A stretch of DNA of 43,028 nt from Candidatus Gastranaerophilales bacterium (GTDB lineage Bacteria; Cyanobacteriota; Vampirovibrionia; Gastranaerophilales; Gastranaerophilaceae): positions 1-43,028 of the forward strand of contig CALVBY010000008.1 of the NCBI GenBank assembly GCA_944325905.1, read 5' to 3'. The position numbers and the translations under genes are program-made. Positions 15,477-24,818 of this stretch are shown here, piece by piece (the first letter of the stretch is position 1; every line of letters starts with the position of its first letter). The notes beneath the pieces were generated by a model, which saw nothing but the letters and a program-made list of their open reading frames with translations, was not told the origin of the DNA and did not search any database.

Positions 15477-18400
15477 TTAGAACTTAAATAAATTTTTAAT
15501 TCCTTCAGCAGCATCCTGCAGTTGCTGTTTAGTATCATTTACTGTGTTTTTGATAGCTTCCGTTGTATTGCTAAACTCTTGCATCAAATCAATTGCAGAG
15601 GTATCACAATTTGAAAGCCACTTAAACGATTTAACGGCACTTGAACTATCGATACCGCCATTATATTCAACTTTGAAATCCTTATAATTTGTACTACCAC
15701 TTGAAAGCGCAGGAATATTTGCAGTATTTTCCTTTGCAGGATCTGTCGTCATAGAATCAACCAAAACAGCTGTCAAAGCACCAAATTTCGGCAGATATGA
15801 AGTTAATTTATCAACAGATAAATCGCCTAAAGGTCCCAAAATAGAAACAACTTTTTCATCCAATCGACCAAGGACAATAACATTTGTAGTACCGTTTAAA
15901 AGATTATACTTACCGGTTATGTAATACGCCATAAGCGGTCCTGTTGTAGTTATTGATTTAATATCAGCCCAACCATTTGCAAAATTCATTTTGCCACTTA
16001 TATTTTTAAATTCAGCAGTACTTTGAATTAATGGTGTTGAAGTAACTGAATTTACGGCAGTTTTCAAAATAGCATTACTCAAAATATTTTGTGCAAGAAT
16101 CAACTTATCGAAACGCCCCAGATTGAGAAGCTTACCGTTATTAATATCAAAGGATGCACTACCTGCCAAATTTTTCATCATATCAACATCAGTAGCACCT
16201 TTAGTTATTATATCTGCATTAAAACTCAAAGTACCAGACAAAGCATTTTTAATCCCCGCAGCTCCCTCGATAGTTTTCAAAGCATTCATCTCAGAGCCTG
16301 ACATTTTAACAGAAATCTTTCCGTCATTAATACCATAAGAAATATTCCCTGCAATCTTTCCGTCAAAGGCATCCGCAACAAGATTATTCAAATAAAATAC
16401 ACTGTAATTTTTCAACAAAAATTCGGTCGCAATATTTTGCGCCTCAATACCACCTGATTTAAAGTTCTGAACCGTAGCATTTCCCTTCAAAATAGGGCCG
16501 TTAAGGTTTGCCACAAGATTTGTCATTGTTAGTGCAACATCTTCAATTGAAACACTCGGAACACTTACCAAACCTTTCAAATACGGATTTGCGGCAGTAC
16601 CTGTTATATCAATATCACCTCTTACAGCAACTGCTGACTTATTAAAACCCGGAATTGCAATAACATTCTTTTTAGGAACAGATAGACGCAGATCCAGTTT
16701 CTGAGTTTTTGATATATTATTTACAGAGCCGTTAACTGTTAATATAGGATTATTCAATGTATCAACATAAATTCCGGTGTCAGTAATCTTTGCGCAATCA
16801 TCTGTAATTTTGATAGCGGAATCTACAATAGTTTTCTTACCCTTCAATGCGTCAATACTTATTAAAGAAACGTAATTACCGGGATCAGCCGTCAGGTTGA
16901 AAAGAATATCCTGAACCTTATTATTTCCTGTTATTGCCAAACTCAAAGGCAGCTTACCTTTGCTTGGAAACATATATCGCAAATCTTTTGGAATAACAGA
17001 TTGAACATCACTTGCCAAGATAGAGCCATTAGCACTAACATCGATTTTTATTTTATCATTTATGTAGTTGGCAATACTACCTGTTATATCAATTCTTGAA
17101 TTATTGAACAACAAGTATGCCTTGTTGATATCAATATTTTTTTCACCAATAATAACCTCTGTTTCAGGCATAGAAATAACTGCCATAGGGTTTGATACTT
17201 TTAAATCACTGGCACTCAAATCACCTTTAAAGGCTTTTCCGTCAGAATCAATTACAAAAGAAGCCTTTGGCATAGTAACTCTTGTGTCAGACGGTAAATT
17301 TTTAACATCAAGATTGCTTACCAAAACATTCAAAGACGGAACTATGGAGGATAATTTGCCGGTCAAGGACGCATCCAAAGAGAGTGTACCCGAATTAAAA
17401 CGATTATCCTTTAACAACTGAACCTGACCTGCAGCGGCAACAAGGCCTTTCAATAAAAGATTTTGTGCCTGTACATGCAAATCAGTATCTGCATTATGTT
17501 TAACAGTTCCATAAATCTTTAAAGGATGACCTGCAATTTCCAACCCAGCATCCTTGATATCAACCATATTGTTAAAATCCACATCAGCATGAATATTTTT
17601 AATAGCAATGTTATACAATTTATAATTAATTGAAGATGTAGGAATCTTGAAATATCCGTCAGAATTTATATGTTTTTTGTTTGCTTCAATGTTAAAATCA
17701 GCATCTATACCACCAGTTGCCGAAAGACTTGCAAAATCTTTATAATTAAAAGATTGTGCAACACTGTCAATTATTTTAAATAGATTATTAAACTGCGCAT
17801 TTGATACAAAATTCATTTTTACAGAAGGGTTTTTGCCAAATTTGAATTTTCCGTCAAGAACCGTCTTTTCATTGTCTGAAGAAAACAAATTCATAACCAA
17901 AGACGCTTTTTTGCCGGAAGACGCGAAAATAACGGAACTTGCCGGTAATTTTTGTCCATCCACAAGCAATGAAATATTTTGCAAATTAGCATTTCCGTGA
18001 ATTTCCGGCTCTTCAAACGTTCCTGATGTTTTCAAATCGACCTTCAAATCAGAAGTGAGTTGCGTCCTATTTAGCGGCTTTAAAATATCTAAAATATTAA
18101 ATGTAAAATTTTCGTTTTTATTTTCACTTTCATTTAACTGAGGATTAAAAACCAAATCATTGAGTAAAAGATCCGGCATAAGCTTATTGTAAAGCTTTAC
18201 ATCATACGTGAATTGCTCCAAATTATTCAAGGTCATATTACCTTTAACAGAAAATTTGAATTTTTTATCCAGAATAAAATCGGTCAATTTCATATCAGTA
18301 CCGGAAATAGTATACTCACTTTTCGTTGCCATATCGACAAAAGTAATCAAATATTCTTTAACTTTTATATCTGGCAGCTTGTTAGAAAGCTTGAAACCTA

Positions 18401-18857
18401 ATGGTAAAGGCTGCATAGACTGTTGAGATTGTGCCGAATCAGGATCAGGCTGAGGCAAAAATTCTTCTATCAAAAAATGACCGTCTTGTCTTACCTGCAA
18501 AGTAGCTTCCAAACTGTCAGCAGAAATCGCATCGGCCTCTATTCTTCTGATTAACAAGGGCAAAAGCGAGAGCTTTGCTCTAACGTTATCAGCCGCAAAA
18601 AACTCTTCACCGGTCGGAATCATAAGCTCAATGTGGCCGACTTTTATGCCGGCTGTAAGTTTTGGAGTTGTAACAACGCCTAATTTTTCCAGTTTAACCT
18701 TATACCCGCTCGCCTCTTCAATCATAGATGCAATCTGCTCATTGTAAGAATTTAAAATAGGTGAAAGAATTAACGGTAACATTAAAAATATCACGTACAA
18801 AGATAAAATAACAGATCCCGCTATAATACCCGTTTTCTTAAATTTATTCAAATCCAT
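15477..18857 (-). CDS. AsmA-like large envelope protein
   Basis: A 1126-residue protein with one N-terminal transmembrane anchor (about residues 11-33, GIIAGSVILSLYVIFLMLP) and a very long beta-rich region made of repeated short amphipathic strands, as in the AsmA/TamB/YhdP superfamily of bridge-like lipid-transport and outer-membrane-homeostasis proteins. The N-terminal AsmA-type start (YNEQIASMIEEASGYKVKL, then LSLLPLLIRRIEADAI) and the C-terminal AsmA_2-like part (GSASFDINNGKLLNLG, TGKYNLLNGTTNVIVLGRL) are both recognisable. It would sit in the inner membrane with most of the chain in the periplasm. AAGGGG precedes the ATG. Its presence supports a diderm cell. The substrate is unknown. Confidence 0.85.
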   Translation of the reverse strand: MDLNKFKKTGIIAGSVILSLYVIFLMLPLILSPILNSYNEQIASMIEEASGYKVKLEKLGVVTTPKLTAGIKVGHIELMIPTGEEFFAADNVRAKLSLLPLLIRRIEADAISADSLEATLQVRQDGHFLIEEFLPQPDPDSAQSQQSMQPLPLGFKLSNKLPDIKVKEYLITFVDMATKSEYTISGTDMKLTDFILDKKFKFSVKGNMTLNNLEQFTYDVKLYNKLMPDLLLNDLVFNPQLNESENKNENFTFNILDILKPLNRTQLTSDLKVDLKTSGTFEEPEIHGNANLQNISLLVDGQKLPASSVIFASSGKKASLVMNLFSSDNEKTVLDGKFKFGKNPSVKMNFVSNAQFNNLFKIIDSVAQSFNYKDFASLSATGGIDADFNIEANKKHINSDGYFKIPTSSINYKLYNIAIKNIHADVDFNNMVDIKDAGLEIAGHPLKIYGTVKHNADTDLHVQAQNLLLKGLVAAAGQVQLLKDNRFNSGTLSLDASLTGKLSSIVPSLNVLVSNLDVKNLPSDTRVTMPKASFVIDSDGKAFKGDLSASDLKVSNPMAVISMPETEVIIGEKNIDINKAYLLFNNSRIDITGSIANYINDKIKIDVSANGSILASDVQSVIPKDLRYMFPSKGKLPLSLAITGNNKVQDILFNLTADPGNYVSLISIDALKGKKTIVDSAIKITDDCAKITDTGIYVDTLNNPILTVNGSVNNISKTQKLDLRLSVPKKNVIAIPGFNKSAVAVRGDIDITGTAANPYLKGLVSVPSVSIEDVALTMTNLVANLNGPILKGNATVQNFKSGGIEAQNIATEFLLKNYSVFYLNNLVADAFDGKIAGNISYGINDGKISVKMSGSEMNALKTIEGAAGIKNALSGTLSFNADIITKGATDVDMMKNLAGSASFDINNGKLLNLGRFDKLILAQNILSNAILKTAVNSVTSTPLIQSTAEFKNISGKMNFANGWADIKSITTTGPLMAYYITGKYNLLNGTTNVIVLGRLDEKVVSILGPLGDLSVDKLTSYLPKFGALTAVLVDSMTTDPAKENTANIPALSSGSTNYKDFKVEYNGGIDSSSAVKSFKWLSNCDTSAIDLMQEFSNTTEAIKNTVNDTKQQLQDAAEGIKNLFKF

Positions 18858-18896
18858 AACACAACCCCTTTTTTCAACAATAATAGCAAATTTTAA

Positions 18897-19769
18897 TTAT
18901 TTTTTCAACTTTTCAGGATAAAAATTCCACTTTATCGCGGGATTTTTTCTGAACCAAGTAAGCTGTCTTTTCGCATAACGCCTTGTATTTTGTTTAAGCT
19001 TATCCATTGCATCCTCTAATGTCAATAACCCGTCAAGATATGCAATCATTTCCTGATAACCTATTGTATAAAGTAAATTATTAATTCTGGCATGTTTTTT
19101 CAACAAATGCTCTGTCTCCTCTACGAGTCCGTTTTTAACCATCAAATCCACACGCTCATTAATTCTTGAATAAAGAATATCCCTTGGAAAGTTCAAACCA
19201 AACCACTCAACCTCGAACTCCTCAGATTTTTTGCCACGAACCTGTGAAAGCGGCAATCCGGTGGATTTTACAACCTCAATTGCCCGTATAAGCTTTTTTC
19301 TGTCATTTTTATCAATAGTTTTGGCAGCTTCAATATCCAAATCTGACAAAATTTCGTACAAATTATCCGCACCACGCAACTTTTCCCTTAATTCATAATC
19401 CGGCTCAACTCCAGGCAGGTCGTAGTTCATAAGCAATACATTAAGATATAACCCCGTGCCACCAACTACTATCGGAACCTTTCCTCTTGAAAGAATATCC
19501 CTGATTACTTTTTTAGCCCCATCCGCATACAAACCAACCGAATAATCAACCTCAGGCTCTACAATATCGATCATATAATGAGGAATACCTGACCGTTCTT
19601 CTAAAGTAGGCTTTGCTGTTCCAATATCAAACCCTTTATACACAAGCCTTGAATCCGCAGAAACGATTTCGCCGCCGAGTTTTTGAGCTAATTCAATGGC
19701 GTAAGATGTCTTACCGCTTGCGGTAGGACCGACAACTGCAATAACTTTATTCTCCAAATTCTCTGTCAT
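18897..19769 (-). CDS. miaA: tRNA dimethylallyltransferase MiaA
   Basis: MiaA adds the dimethylallyl group to N6 of A37 in tRNAs reading codons that start with U. The 290-residue protein shows the P-loop VVGPTASGKTSYA, EIVSADSRLVYKGFDIGTAKPT, HYMIDIVEP, VGGTGLYLNVLL, DRKKLIRAIEV and the C-terminal TIGYQEMIAYLDG and TRRYAKRQLTWFRK. All are standard, and length is normal. Its start lies 23 bp inside the 3' end of the upstream membrane-protein gene, which suggests coupled expression. Confidence 0.97.
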   Translation of the reverse strand: MTENLENKVIAVVGPTASGKTSYAIELAQKLGGEIVSADSRLVYKGFDIGTAKPTLEERSGIPHYMIDIVEPEVDYSVGLYADGAKKVIRDILSRGKVPIVVGGTGLYLNVLLMNYDLPGVEPDYELREKLRGADNLYEILSDLDIEAAKTIDKNDRKKLIRAIEVVKSTGLPLSQVRGKKSEEFEVEWFGLNFPRDILYSRINERVDLMVKNGLVEETEHLLKKHARINNLLYTIGYQEMIAYLDGLLTLEDAMDKLKQNTRRYAKRQLTWFRKNPAIKWNFYPEKLKK

Positions 19770-20577
19770 AATATAAGAAAATCAACATTACGATGTACAC
19801 CAAGAAATAGAAATAAACCACCAACATAATAAAATACAAAATCGGGTTTATTATGGAAAATGTGTTTATAAAAGAAAGAACAAAATTCAAAACAGTCATG
19901 AAAACAAACAATTTAAATGATTTCATAGGCTTTGAAAAAATTCTTTTTATTGAATAAACGAGAGCCTTAAAAGGATTAGGCGTTTTAAATACAATTTCCG
20001 GAATCCAAAGCATAAACAAAAAAGAAAGAATAGTTGTAGCAGCAAGAAACAACATATTCCAATTGTTAAGCTTCATAAGCTGTTCAAAAGAAAGTGAATC
20101 CAAAAAAGCCTTCATATCAACAGCCGAAGATAAAACATTTTTGACCTGCGCAGGATCCAAATCCAATCCACCAATCAAATGCATCCCCAACTGAAACACA
20201 CCGGCACAAACAACAACAATAATTGCTAGCGAACATAAAATTAATCCAAGGTAAGGTAAAAAATACTTGCCAATACCGGATGGGATATAATTAATCAAAT
20301 TAAAAGTGGCCTTAGCTCTGTCAGCATCAAGAACAAAAACCTGCTTTGAAAGCTTAACCGCTTTTTTGACCATATAAAACCACCCGCCGAAAAACGCAGC
20401 AGTCATAACAATTACTGTTACAGAGGACAAAACAAGCAGCGGCATTGAATTAACTGTCTGTTGAGAAAACGACACATACGAGGTCAATATCCACATGAAA
20501 ACAACCAAAGGTGTTGCCAAAATAATATTCTCGTTAGTAATTTTAACCGTTTCTCTAAAAAGTTTTCTCATGCTCAT
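19747..20577 (-). CDS. Multi-pass membrane protein of unknown function
   Basis: A 276-residue integral membrane protein with about six hydrophobic segments, roughly at 20-40, 46-68, 102-130, 174-195, 222-240 and 244-270. The loops are short. The segment NPFKALVYSIKRIFSKPMKSFKL lies before the last pair, seen in part as ALVYSIKRIFSKP. The layout recalls DUF975-like or glycerophosphoryl-diester-phosphodiesterase-type membrane domains, but I cannot assign a family. GAGGTATATACA precedes the first ATG at 20577; a second ATG two codons later is also possible. The 3' end overlaps miaA. Confidence 0.75.
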   Translation of the reverse strand: MSMRKLFRETVKITNENIILATPLVVFMWILTSYVSFSQQTVNSMPLLVLSSVTVIVMTAAFFGGWFYMVKKAVKLSKQVFVLDADRAKATFNLINYIPSGIGKYFLPYLGLILCSLAIIVVVCAGVFQLGMHLIGGLDLDPAQVKNVLSSAVDMKAFLDSLSFEQLMKLNNWNMLFLAATTILSFLFMLWIPEIVFKTPNPFKALVYSIKRIFSKPMKSFKLFVFMTVLNFVLSFINTFSIINPILYFIMLVVYFYFLVYIVMLIFLYYDREFGE

Positions 20578-20603
20578 TGTATATACCTCAATAATACAAT
20601 TTT

Positions 20604-21749
20604 TTATATAGCCGTACTACTTAATTGTTTTTTCTCAAGATTTTTTCTGCGTTTTCTGCGTTTCATCAAATCAACAAAAGCTTCCAAACGCGTCAAATAA
20701 CCCGCTTTACCTGTCTGCTCATCCATAATAAGCGGCAAAATAGGAATTTCACAATTTTCACGCATTGCAGGGAAAATATTCTGTGACATAATCTCCGGCA
20801 TACATGTAAAAGGACTTATGTGAATAATTCCGTCGATACCTCTTTCATTTGCATAAGCAACATCTGAAACACATTCCAAAGCGTCACCGCCGATATCACG
20901 CATCAAATAAGGTTTTGCAAGCCTATTTGCACGTTGCAGGTGAGTTTCACCTTTTCTGAAAATCTTTGGAATAATGGCATCTTTCAAAAAGCTGCTTACC
21001 GTAAGACTTTTTCTAACCTGAACTCCCATACGCCCAAGTTCTTTTTCAATATTTTGATTTGAAAAAGGATCACAAACAAGAAAAATTTCTCCCGTAATAT
21101 CAACGTAAAGAACCTCTTTGTTAGGATCAATTTTAACCTTATCCATAATAGCAAATGCTTCCTTTTTAGCCTTGTGAAGTTTCCAAAAAGAATCTTCAGC
21201 CTCAACGATTTTCAATGCTTTATTGAAAGCCTTTTCAGCATCCCCGGGATTAATCTCACGAGCACGTAAATATGCAAGCTTTGTTTCCAAATCATCAACC
21301 AAAAAAACTTTTCTGATGGCAGTTACAATAGCAGTAATAAACATCAAAGGTCTATTTTGCCCAGTAATTTCACGCAAGAAACGGTACATACCTTCTATGC
21401 CATCATACAATTGTAATTCAATGTATCTGGCATCATATCCCAAATCATGCAAAGCATTTTGTATACATTTTCCGTATTCACCTAATCTGCAAATACCGGG
21501 AGAGGTAATCATTGCAACGTAATCCGTTCCTCCCTCTAATGCTTCAATAAAGTTACCCAAAATTAATTTATAAGGCAAACATATAGCCTCAGGCGAATGC
21601 TTTGTTCCCAATGACAATGTTTTTTTACTTGTGTATGGAGGAATATACGGCTCCAAACCAACTTTTCTAAGCGCAGCAGACCATGCTACATAAATTAATC
21701 CCATGTGGGGAAATGCTACTTTTTTTAATTTTTTCTTTTCTTTTTTCAT
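20604..21749 (-). CDS. CoA-dehydratase activase-related (DUF2229-like) protein
   Basis: A 381-residue protein resembling the 2-hydroxyacyl-CoA dehydratase D-component / DUF2229 group that accompanies BadF/HgdC-type activases. The start is VAFPHMGLIYVAWSAALRKVG. Likely Fe-S ligands are C57 (EAICLPYK), C87 and C95 (GICRLGEYGKC), with a further Cys in HISPFTCMPE. DEQTGKAGYLTRLEAF near the C terminus is also a family feature. No ATPase-type activase domain is fused to it and none is encoded nearby, so the partner is missing from the window. The C terminus is strongly basic (KRRKRRKNLEKK). It starts 1 nt after the gcvPB stop, so the two are co-transcribed. The reaction cannot be inferred. Confidence 0.75.
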   Translation of the reverse strand: MKKEKKKLKKVAFPHMGLIYVAWSAALRKVGLEPYIPPYTSKKTLSLGTKHSPEAICLPYKLILGNFIEALEGGTDYVAMITSPGICRLGEYGKCIQNALHDLGYDARYIELQLYDGIEGMYRFLREITGQNRPLMFITAIVTAIRKVFLVDDLETKLAYLRAREINPGDAEKAFNKALKIVEAEDSFWKLHKAKKEAFAIMDKVKIDPNKEVLYVDITGEIFLVCDPFSNQNIEKELGRMGVQVRKSLTVSSFLKDAIIPKIFRKGETHLQRANRLAKPYLMRDIGGDALECVSDVAYANERGIDGIIHISPFTCMPEIMSQNIFPAMRENCEIPILPLIMDEQTGKAGYLTRLEAFVDLMKRRKRRKNLEKKQLSSTAI

Positions 21750-21750
21750 A

Positions 21751-23178
21751 TCACTGTTCCATAAATTTTAAATCGGGATGTCTTGCCGCAAGAGTTTCAT
21801 CGACTCTTTTTACCGGGGTAGTGTGAGGTGCGGAAATCAATTTATCAGGATTAACCTTCGCTTCCTCAGCTATTTTTATCATTGTTGCAACAAATTCATC
21901 CATTTTTTCTTTAGTCTCTGATTCTGTCGGCTCTATCATAATAGCCTCATGAACGATAAGAGGGAAATAAACTGTTGGCGGATGAGTATTTTCATCCATA
22001 AGAGCTTTTGCAATATTCAAAGTGGAAACACCTGATTCATGCTTTTGTCTTTCTCCTGACAGAACAAATTCATGCATACAAGGCTCATCATAAGGTAAAT
22101 CATAGTATTTTTTCAGTTTTTCTTTTAAATAATTTGCATTCAAAACAGCATTTTCTGATGCATTTTTAAGATTTTTGCCCATCATTAAAATATAAGCATA
22201 AGCCTTAACAAGCACCCCAAAGTTACCGTAAAAAGCCTTAACAGAGCCTATTGAGTGTTTCAAATCAAAATTTCTAAAATACTTTTTACCGTCAAAAGCA
22301 ATAACAGGTGCCGGCAAAAATTCTTTTAAGCTTTCAACAACACAAACAGGACCAGCTCCCGGGCCGCCACCGCCGTGAGGGGTTGCCATAGTTTTGTGCA
22401 AATTCAAATGTACAACATCAAACCCCATAAGTTTCGGGTTTGTATATCCCATAATCGCGTTGAAATTTGCACCGTCATAATATAAAAGTGATCCGTTTTT
22501 GTGCATCAAATCAGAAATTTCAAGAACATTTTCTTCATAAATACCCAAAGTATTAGGGTTTGTCATCATAATAGCGGCAACATCATGATCCAAAACAGCC
22601 TTTAATGCTTCGACATCCACCTGTCCTTTTGCGTTAGATTTTATCTCTACAATATCAAACCCGCACATTTTAGCACTTGCAGGATTTGTACCGTGCGCAG
22701 AATCAGGGATAATAACCTTATTACGCTTTTCACCCTTCACTTCAAAGTATTTTTTAATAATCATCATGCCGGTCAATTCGCCATGAGCACCGGCAGAAGG
22801 TTGCAATGTAACAGCATCCATTCCGGTCAGAACTTTTAAAGATTCCTGAAGATTATACATTAATTCAAGCGCACCCTGAGAACTCTCATCATCAGCCATC
22901 GGGTGAAGGTTAGCAAAATTTTCCAACGATGCCAAAAATTCATTAACTTTAGGATTATACTTCATAGTACAAGAACCTAGAGGGTAAAATCCTTTTTCAA
23001 TACAGAAATTCTTGTCAGACAACTCCTTATAATGACGCATAACCTCAAGCTCACCAATTTGAGGCAAACCAATATCGTCTTTTCTTAAATCACATTCTTT
23101 TAGAAAAGACAGGTCTATCTTTTCATCCGTTAAATTTATCCCGTCCGTACCGTTTGACTTTTCAAATATAGTTTTCAT
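21751..23178 (-). CDS. gcvPB: Glycine dehydrogenase (decarboxylating) subunit 2
   Basis: The PLP-binding half of the split P-protein of the glycine cleavage system, 475 residues. The conserved start EIGLPQIGELEVMRHY (here DDIGLPQIGELEVMRHY), FYPLGSCTMKYNPK, SAHGTNPASAKMCGF, the PLP lysine in LHKTMATPHGGGGPGAGP and VYFPLIVHEAIMIEPTE are all present. The partner subunit gcvPA and gcvT/gcvH are not in the window, which is unusual because they are commonly adjacent. The ATG overlaps the sigma-factor stop by one base (TAATG), so translation is coupled to a regulator, and the activase-like gene follows. Confidence 0.95.
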   Translation of the reverse strand: MKTIFEKSNGTDGINLTDEKIDLSFLKECDLRKDDIGLPQIGELEVMRHYKELSDKNFCIEKGFYPLGSCTMKYNPKVNEFLASLENFANLHPMADDESSQGALELMYNLQESLKVLTGMDAVTLQPSAGAHGELTGMMIIKKYFEVKGEKRNKVIIPDSAHGTNPASAKMCGFDIVEIKSNAKGQVDVEALKAVLDHDVAAIMMTNPNTLGIYEENVLEISDLMHKNGSLLYYDGANFNAIMGYTNPKLMGFDVVHLNLHKTMATPHGGGGPGAGPVCVVESLKEFLPAPVIAFDGKKYFRNFDLKHSIGSVKAFYGNFGVLVKAYAYILMMGKNLKNASENAVLNANYLKEKLKKYYDLPYDEPCMHEFVLSGERQKHESGVSTLNIAKALMDENTHPPTVYFPLIVHEAIMIEPTESETKEKMDEFVATMIKIAEEAKVNPDKLISAPHTTPVKRVDETLAARHPDLKFMEQ

Positions 23179-23783
23179 TAAATAATCCCCTGTCTCGCCA
23201 AGTCTTTTTTAATCTTATCTAAACCAGCCTGAATAATACGAGAAATTCTTGACTGCGAAATGTTGAATTCCTCAGATATCTCTCTCAATTTTTTTTCTTT
23301 GAAAAACTTATATTCTATCAATTCTCTTTCACGTTCAGAAAGCTTTTTCATAGATTCCATAATCTCTTTTTTTAATTCAACAAACTCAATAGTTTCTTCA
23401 GGGTTTCTGTCTTGAGATTTGATTTGAGTCGGAACCTCAGCATCCTGTAATTCATCAATTGACAGAATAGTTTTGTAGACTTCTTCTCTTACATTGGTAT
23501 CATATTCTTCTTCAGTTTGCTTTCTATTTTTCAAAGAATACCACTTGTAACGTCTTCTGACTTCGTTTCTTATAGCCCATTTTATAGCAGTAGACAAATA
23601 GGTATTATTAAAATTTTCAGGATTGTTATTTTTAAACAGGATATAAAGAGTATGATTTCCAATATTAATCAATTCCGGCAGCTCAATAAGATGAGACACA
23701 GAGAACTTTTGATACTCCACCTTCGCAATCATTTCTATTAAATCTTTATAATCCCTTAAGTTAACTTTTGGCTTTGCCGGCAT
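23178..23783 (-). CDS. Sigma-70 family RNA polymerase sigma factor
   Basis: A 201-residue alternative sigma factor. Region 2 is recognisable around residues 55-85, with NTYLSTAIKWAIRNEVRRRY giving the 2.3/2.4 melting and -10 recognition helix. Region 4 covers about 147-195 with LSERERELIEYKFF and the helix-turn-helix LREISEEFNISQSRISRI. Regions 1 and most of region 3 are missing, replaced by an acidic linker, as in compact group 3 sigma factors. No anti-sigma gene is adjacent. Instead its stop overlaps the gcvPB start. It is divergent from the universal stress protein gene. Its target promoters cannot be read from this window. Confidence 0.88.
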   Translation of the reverse strand: MPAKPKVNLRDYKDLIEMIAKVEYQKFSVSHLIELPELINIGNHTLYILFKNNNPENFNNTYLSTAIKWAIRNEVRRRYKWYSLKNRKQTEEEYDTNVREEVYKTILSIDELQDAEVPTQIKSQDRNPEETIEFVELKKEIMESMKKLSERERELIEYKFFKEKKLREISEEFNISQSRISRIIQAGLDKIKKDLARQGII

Positions 23784-23900
23784 GGAACAGTCCCTAACAT
23801 AAATTTACATCTACATAATATCAGAAAAAAATATAGCGGACAAGAGGATGTAATTTTGCTTAACATAACTTATTTTAAACAAAAAAGGAGAATTAAAATT

Positions 23901-24794
23901 ATGAAGATATTATTCTGTACAGACGGCTCTCAAATAAGCTATAACGCACTATATAATTTTTCACATTGGATAAAAAAAGAAGAAACAACAGTCGATGCAA
24001 TATGCGTAATAGATTGGAGTTTTTTACCGGATGAGACTGTAATTGAGGGAACAGAATTTGTAAACAGTTGCCGAAATGTCGCGGACGGCATACTTGAATA
24101 TACCGAAAAAGAAATAAAATCTATAGGATTTATTATGGGGCAAAAGATTAAACTTTGCGGAGCTGCAATAGAAAGTATACTGGATCAACTGGAATCAGAA
24201 AAATATGACCTTGTAGTTTTAGGTTCACATGGCAAGAAAGGAATACAAATCTGGTTAGGCTCTGTATCAAGAGAAGTATTGGAAGCATCGCAAATTCCCA
24301 CTTATATTTCAAAAAGCCCTAACAATTCAAAGAATATACTTTTTGCAACAGACGGTTCAAAAGACTCACTTGATGCCGCAGAAAGAGCAGTTAATATGCT
24401 AAATCTTCAAGATAAAAATATTTACGCCTGTACCGTAACCGAGAACCCTGACTTACTGTTTTTAGAAGGAACACTTGATGCAAATTGGATGATGGCAATA
24501 AGAACTCAACAACAAATTTATTCGGATAATGCAATAAAGACAATCTTGGCACTGTTTGATAAATACAAAATAGAAGTAAAACAAAGTCAAATTTTAGAAG
24601 GAATACCTGCGCAAAGCATAATGAATTTTGCAAAAGAAAAAAATATCGATTTGATAGTAACCGGATCAAAAATAAAAACAAAAATGCAAAGATTTTTGCT
24701 GGATTCCGTAAGCAAACGAGTTGTTGAGAACACCAAATCCGACGTCTTTGTTATAAAAAATAAGATAGATGAAAAAAACAATACAAATAAATAA
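23901..24794 (+). CDS. Tandem universal stress protein
   Basis: A 297-residue protein made of two UspA domains. Domain 1 (about 1-142) starts MKILFCTDGSQISYNAL and keeps the ATP-binding G-x2-G-x9-G-S pattern in GSHGKKGIQIWLGSVS. Domain 2 (about 146-292) starts NILFATDGSKDSLDAA, but its motif GSKIKTKMQRFLLDSVS has lost the glycines, so only the first domain is likely to bind nucleotide. The frame opens at 23856, but AAGGAG 10 nt ahead of ATG 23901 and the family start favour 23901. It is divergent from the sigma factor and 24 bp ahead of the permease genes. A cytosolic stress role is a family-based inference. Confidence 0.93.
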   Translation: MKILFCTDGSQISYNALYNFSHWIKKEETTVDAICVIDWSFLPDETVIEGTEFVNSCRNVADGILEYTEKEIKSIGFIMGQKIKLCGAAIESILDQLESEKYDLVVLGSHGKKGIQIWLGSVSREVLEASQIPTYISKSPNNSKNILFATDGSKDSLDAAERAVNMLNLQDKNIYACTVTENPDLLFLEGTLDANWMMAIRTQQQIYSDNAIKTILALFDKYKIEVKQSQILEGIPAQSIMNFAKEKNIDLIVTGSKIKTKMQRFLLDSVSKRVVENTKSDVFVIKNKIDEKNNTNK

Positions 24795-24803
24795 TAGCAT
24801 TTG

Positions 24804-24812
24804 TGATATAAT
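24804..24812 (+). promoter_or_regulatory. Extended -10 of the leaderless ABC permease gene
   Basis: TGA followed by TATAAT (24807-24812) forms an extended -10, with 6 nt between it and the ATG at 24819. There is no recognisable -35 and no Shine-Dalgarno. The permease pair can therefore be transcribed separately from the stress-protein gene. Confidence 0.5.
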
Positions 24813-24818
24813 AACTGT

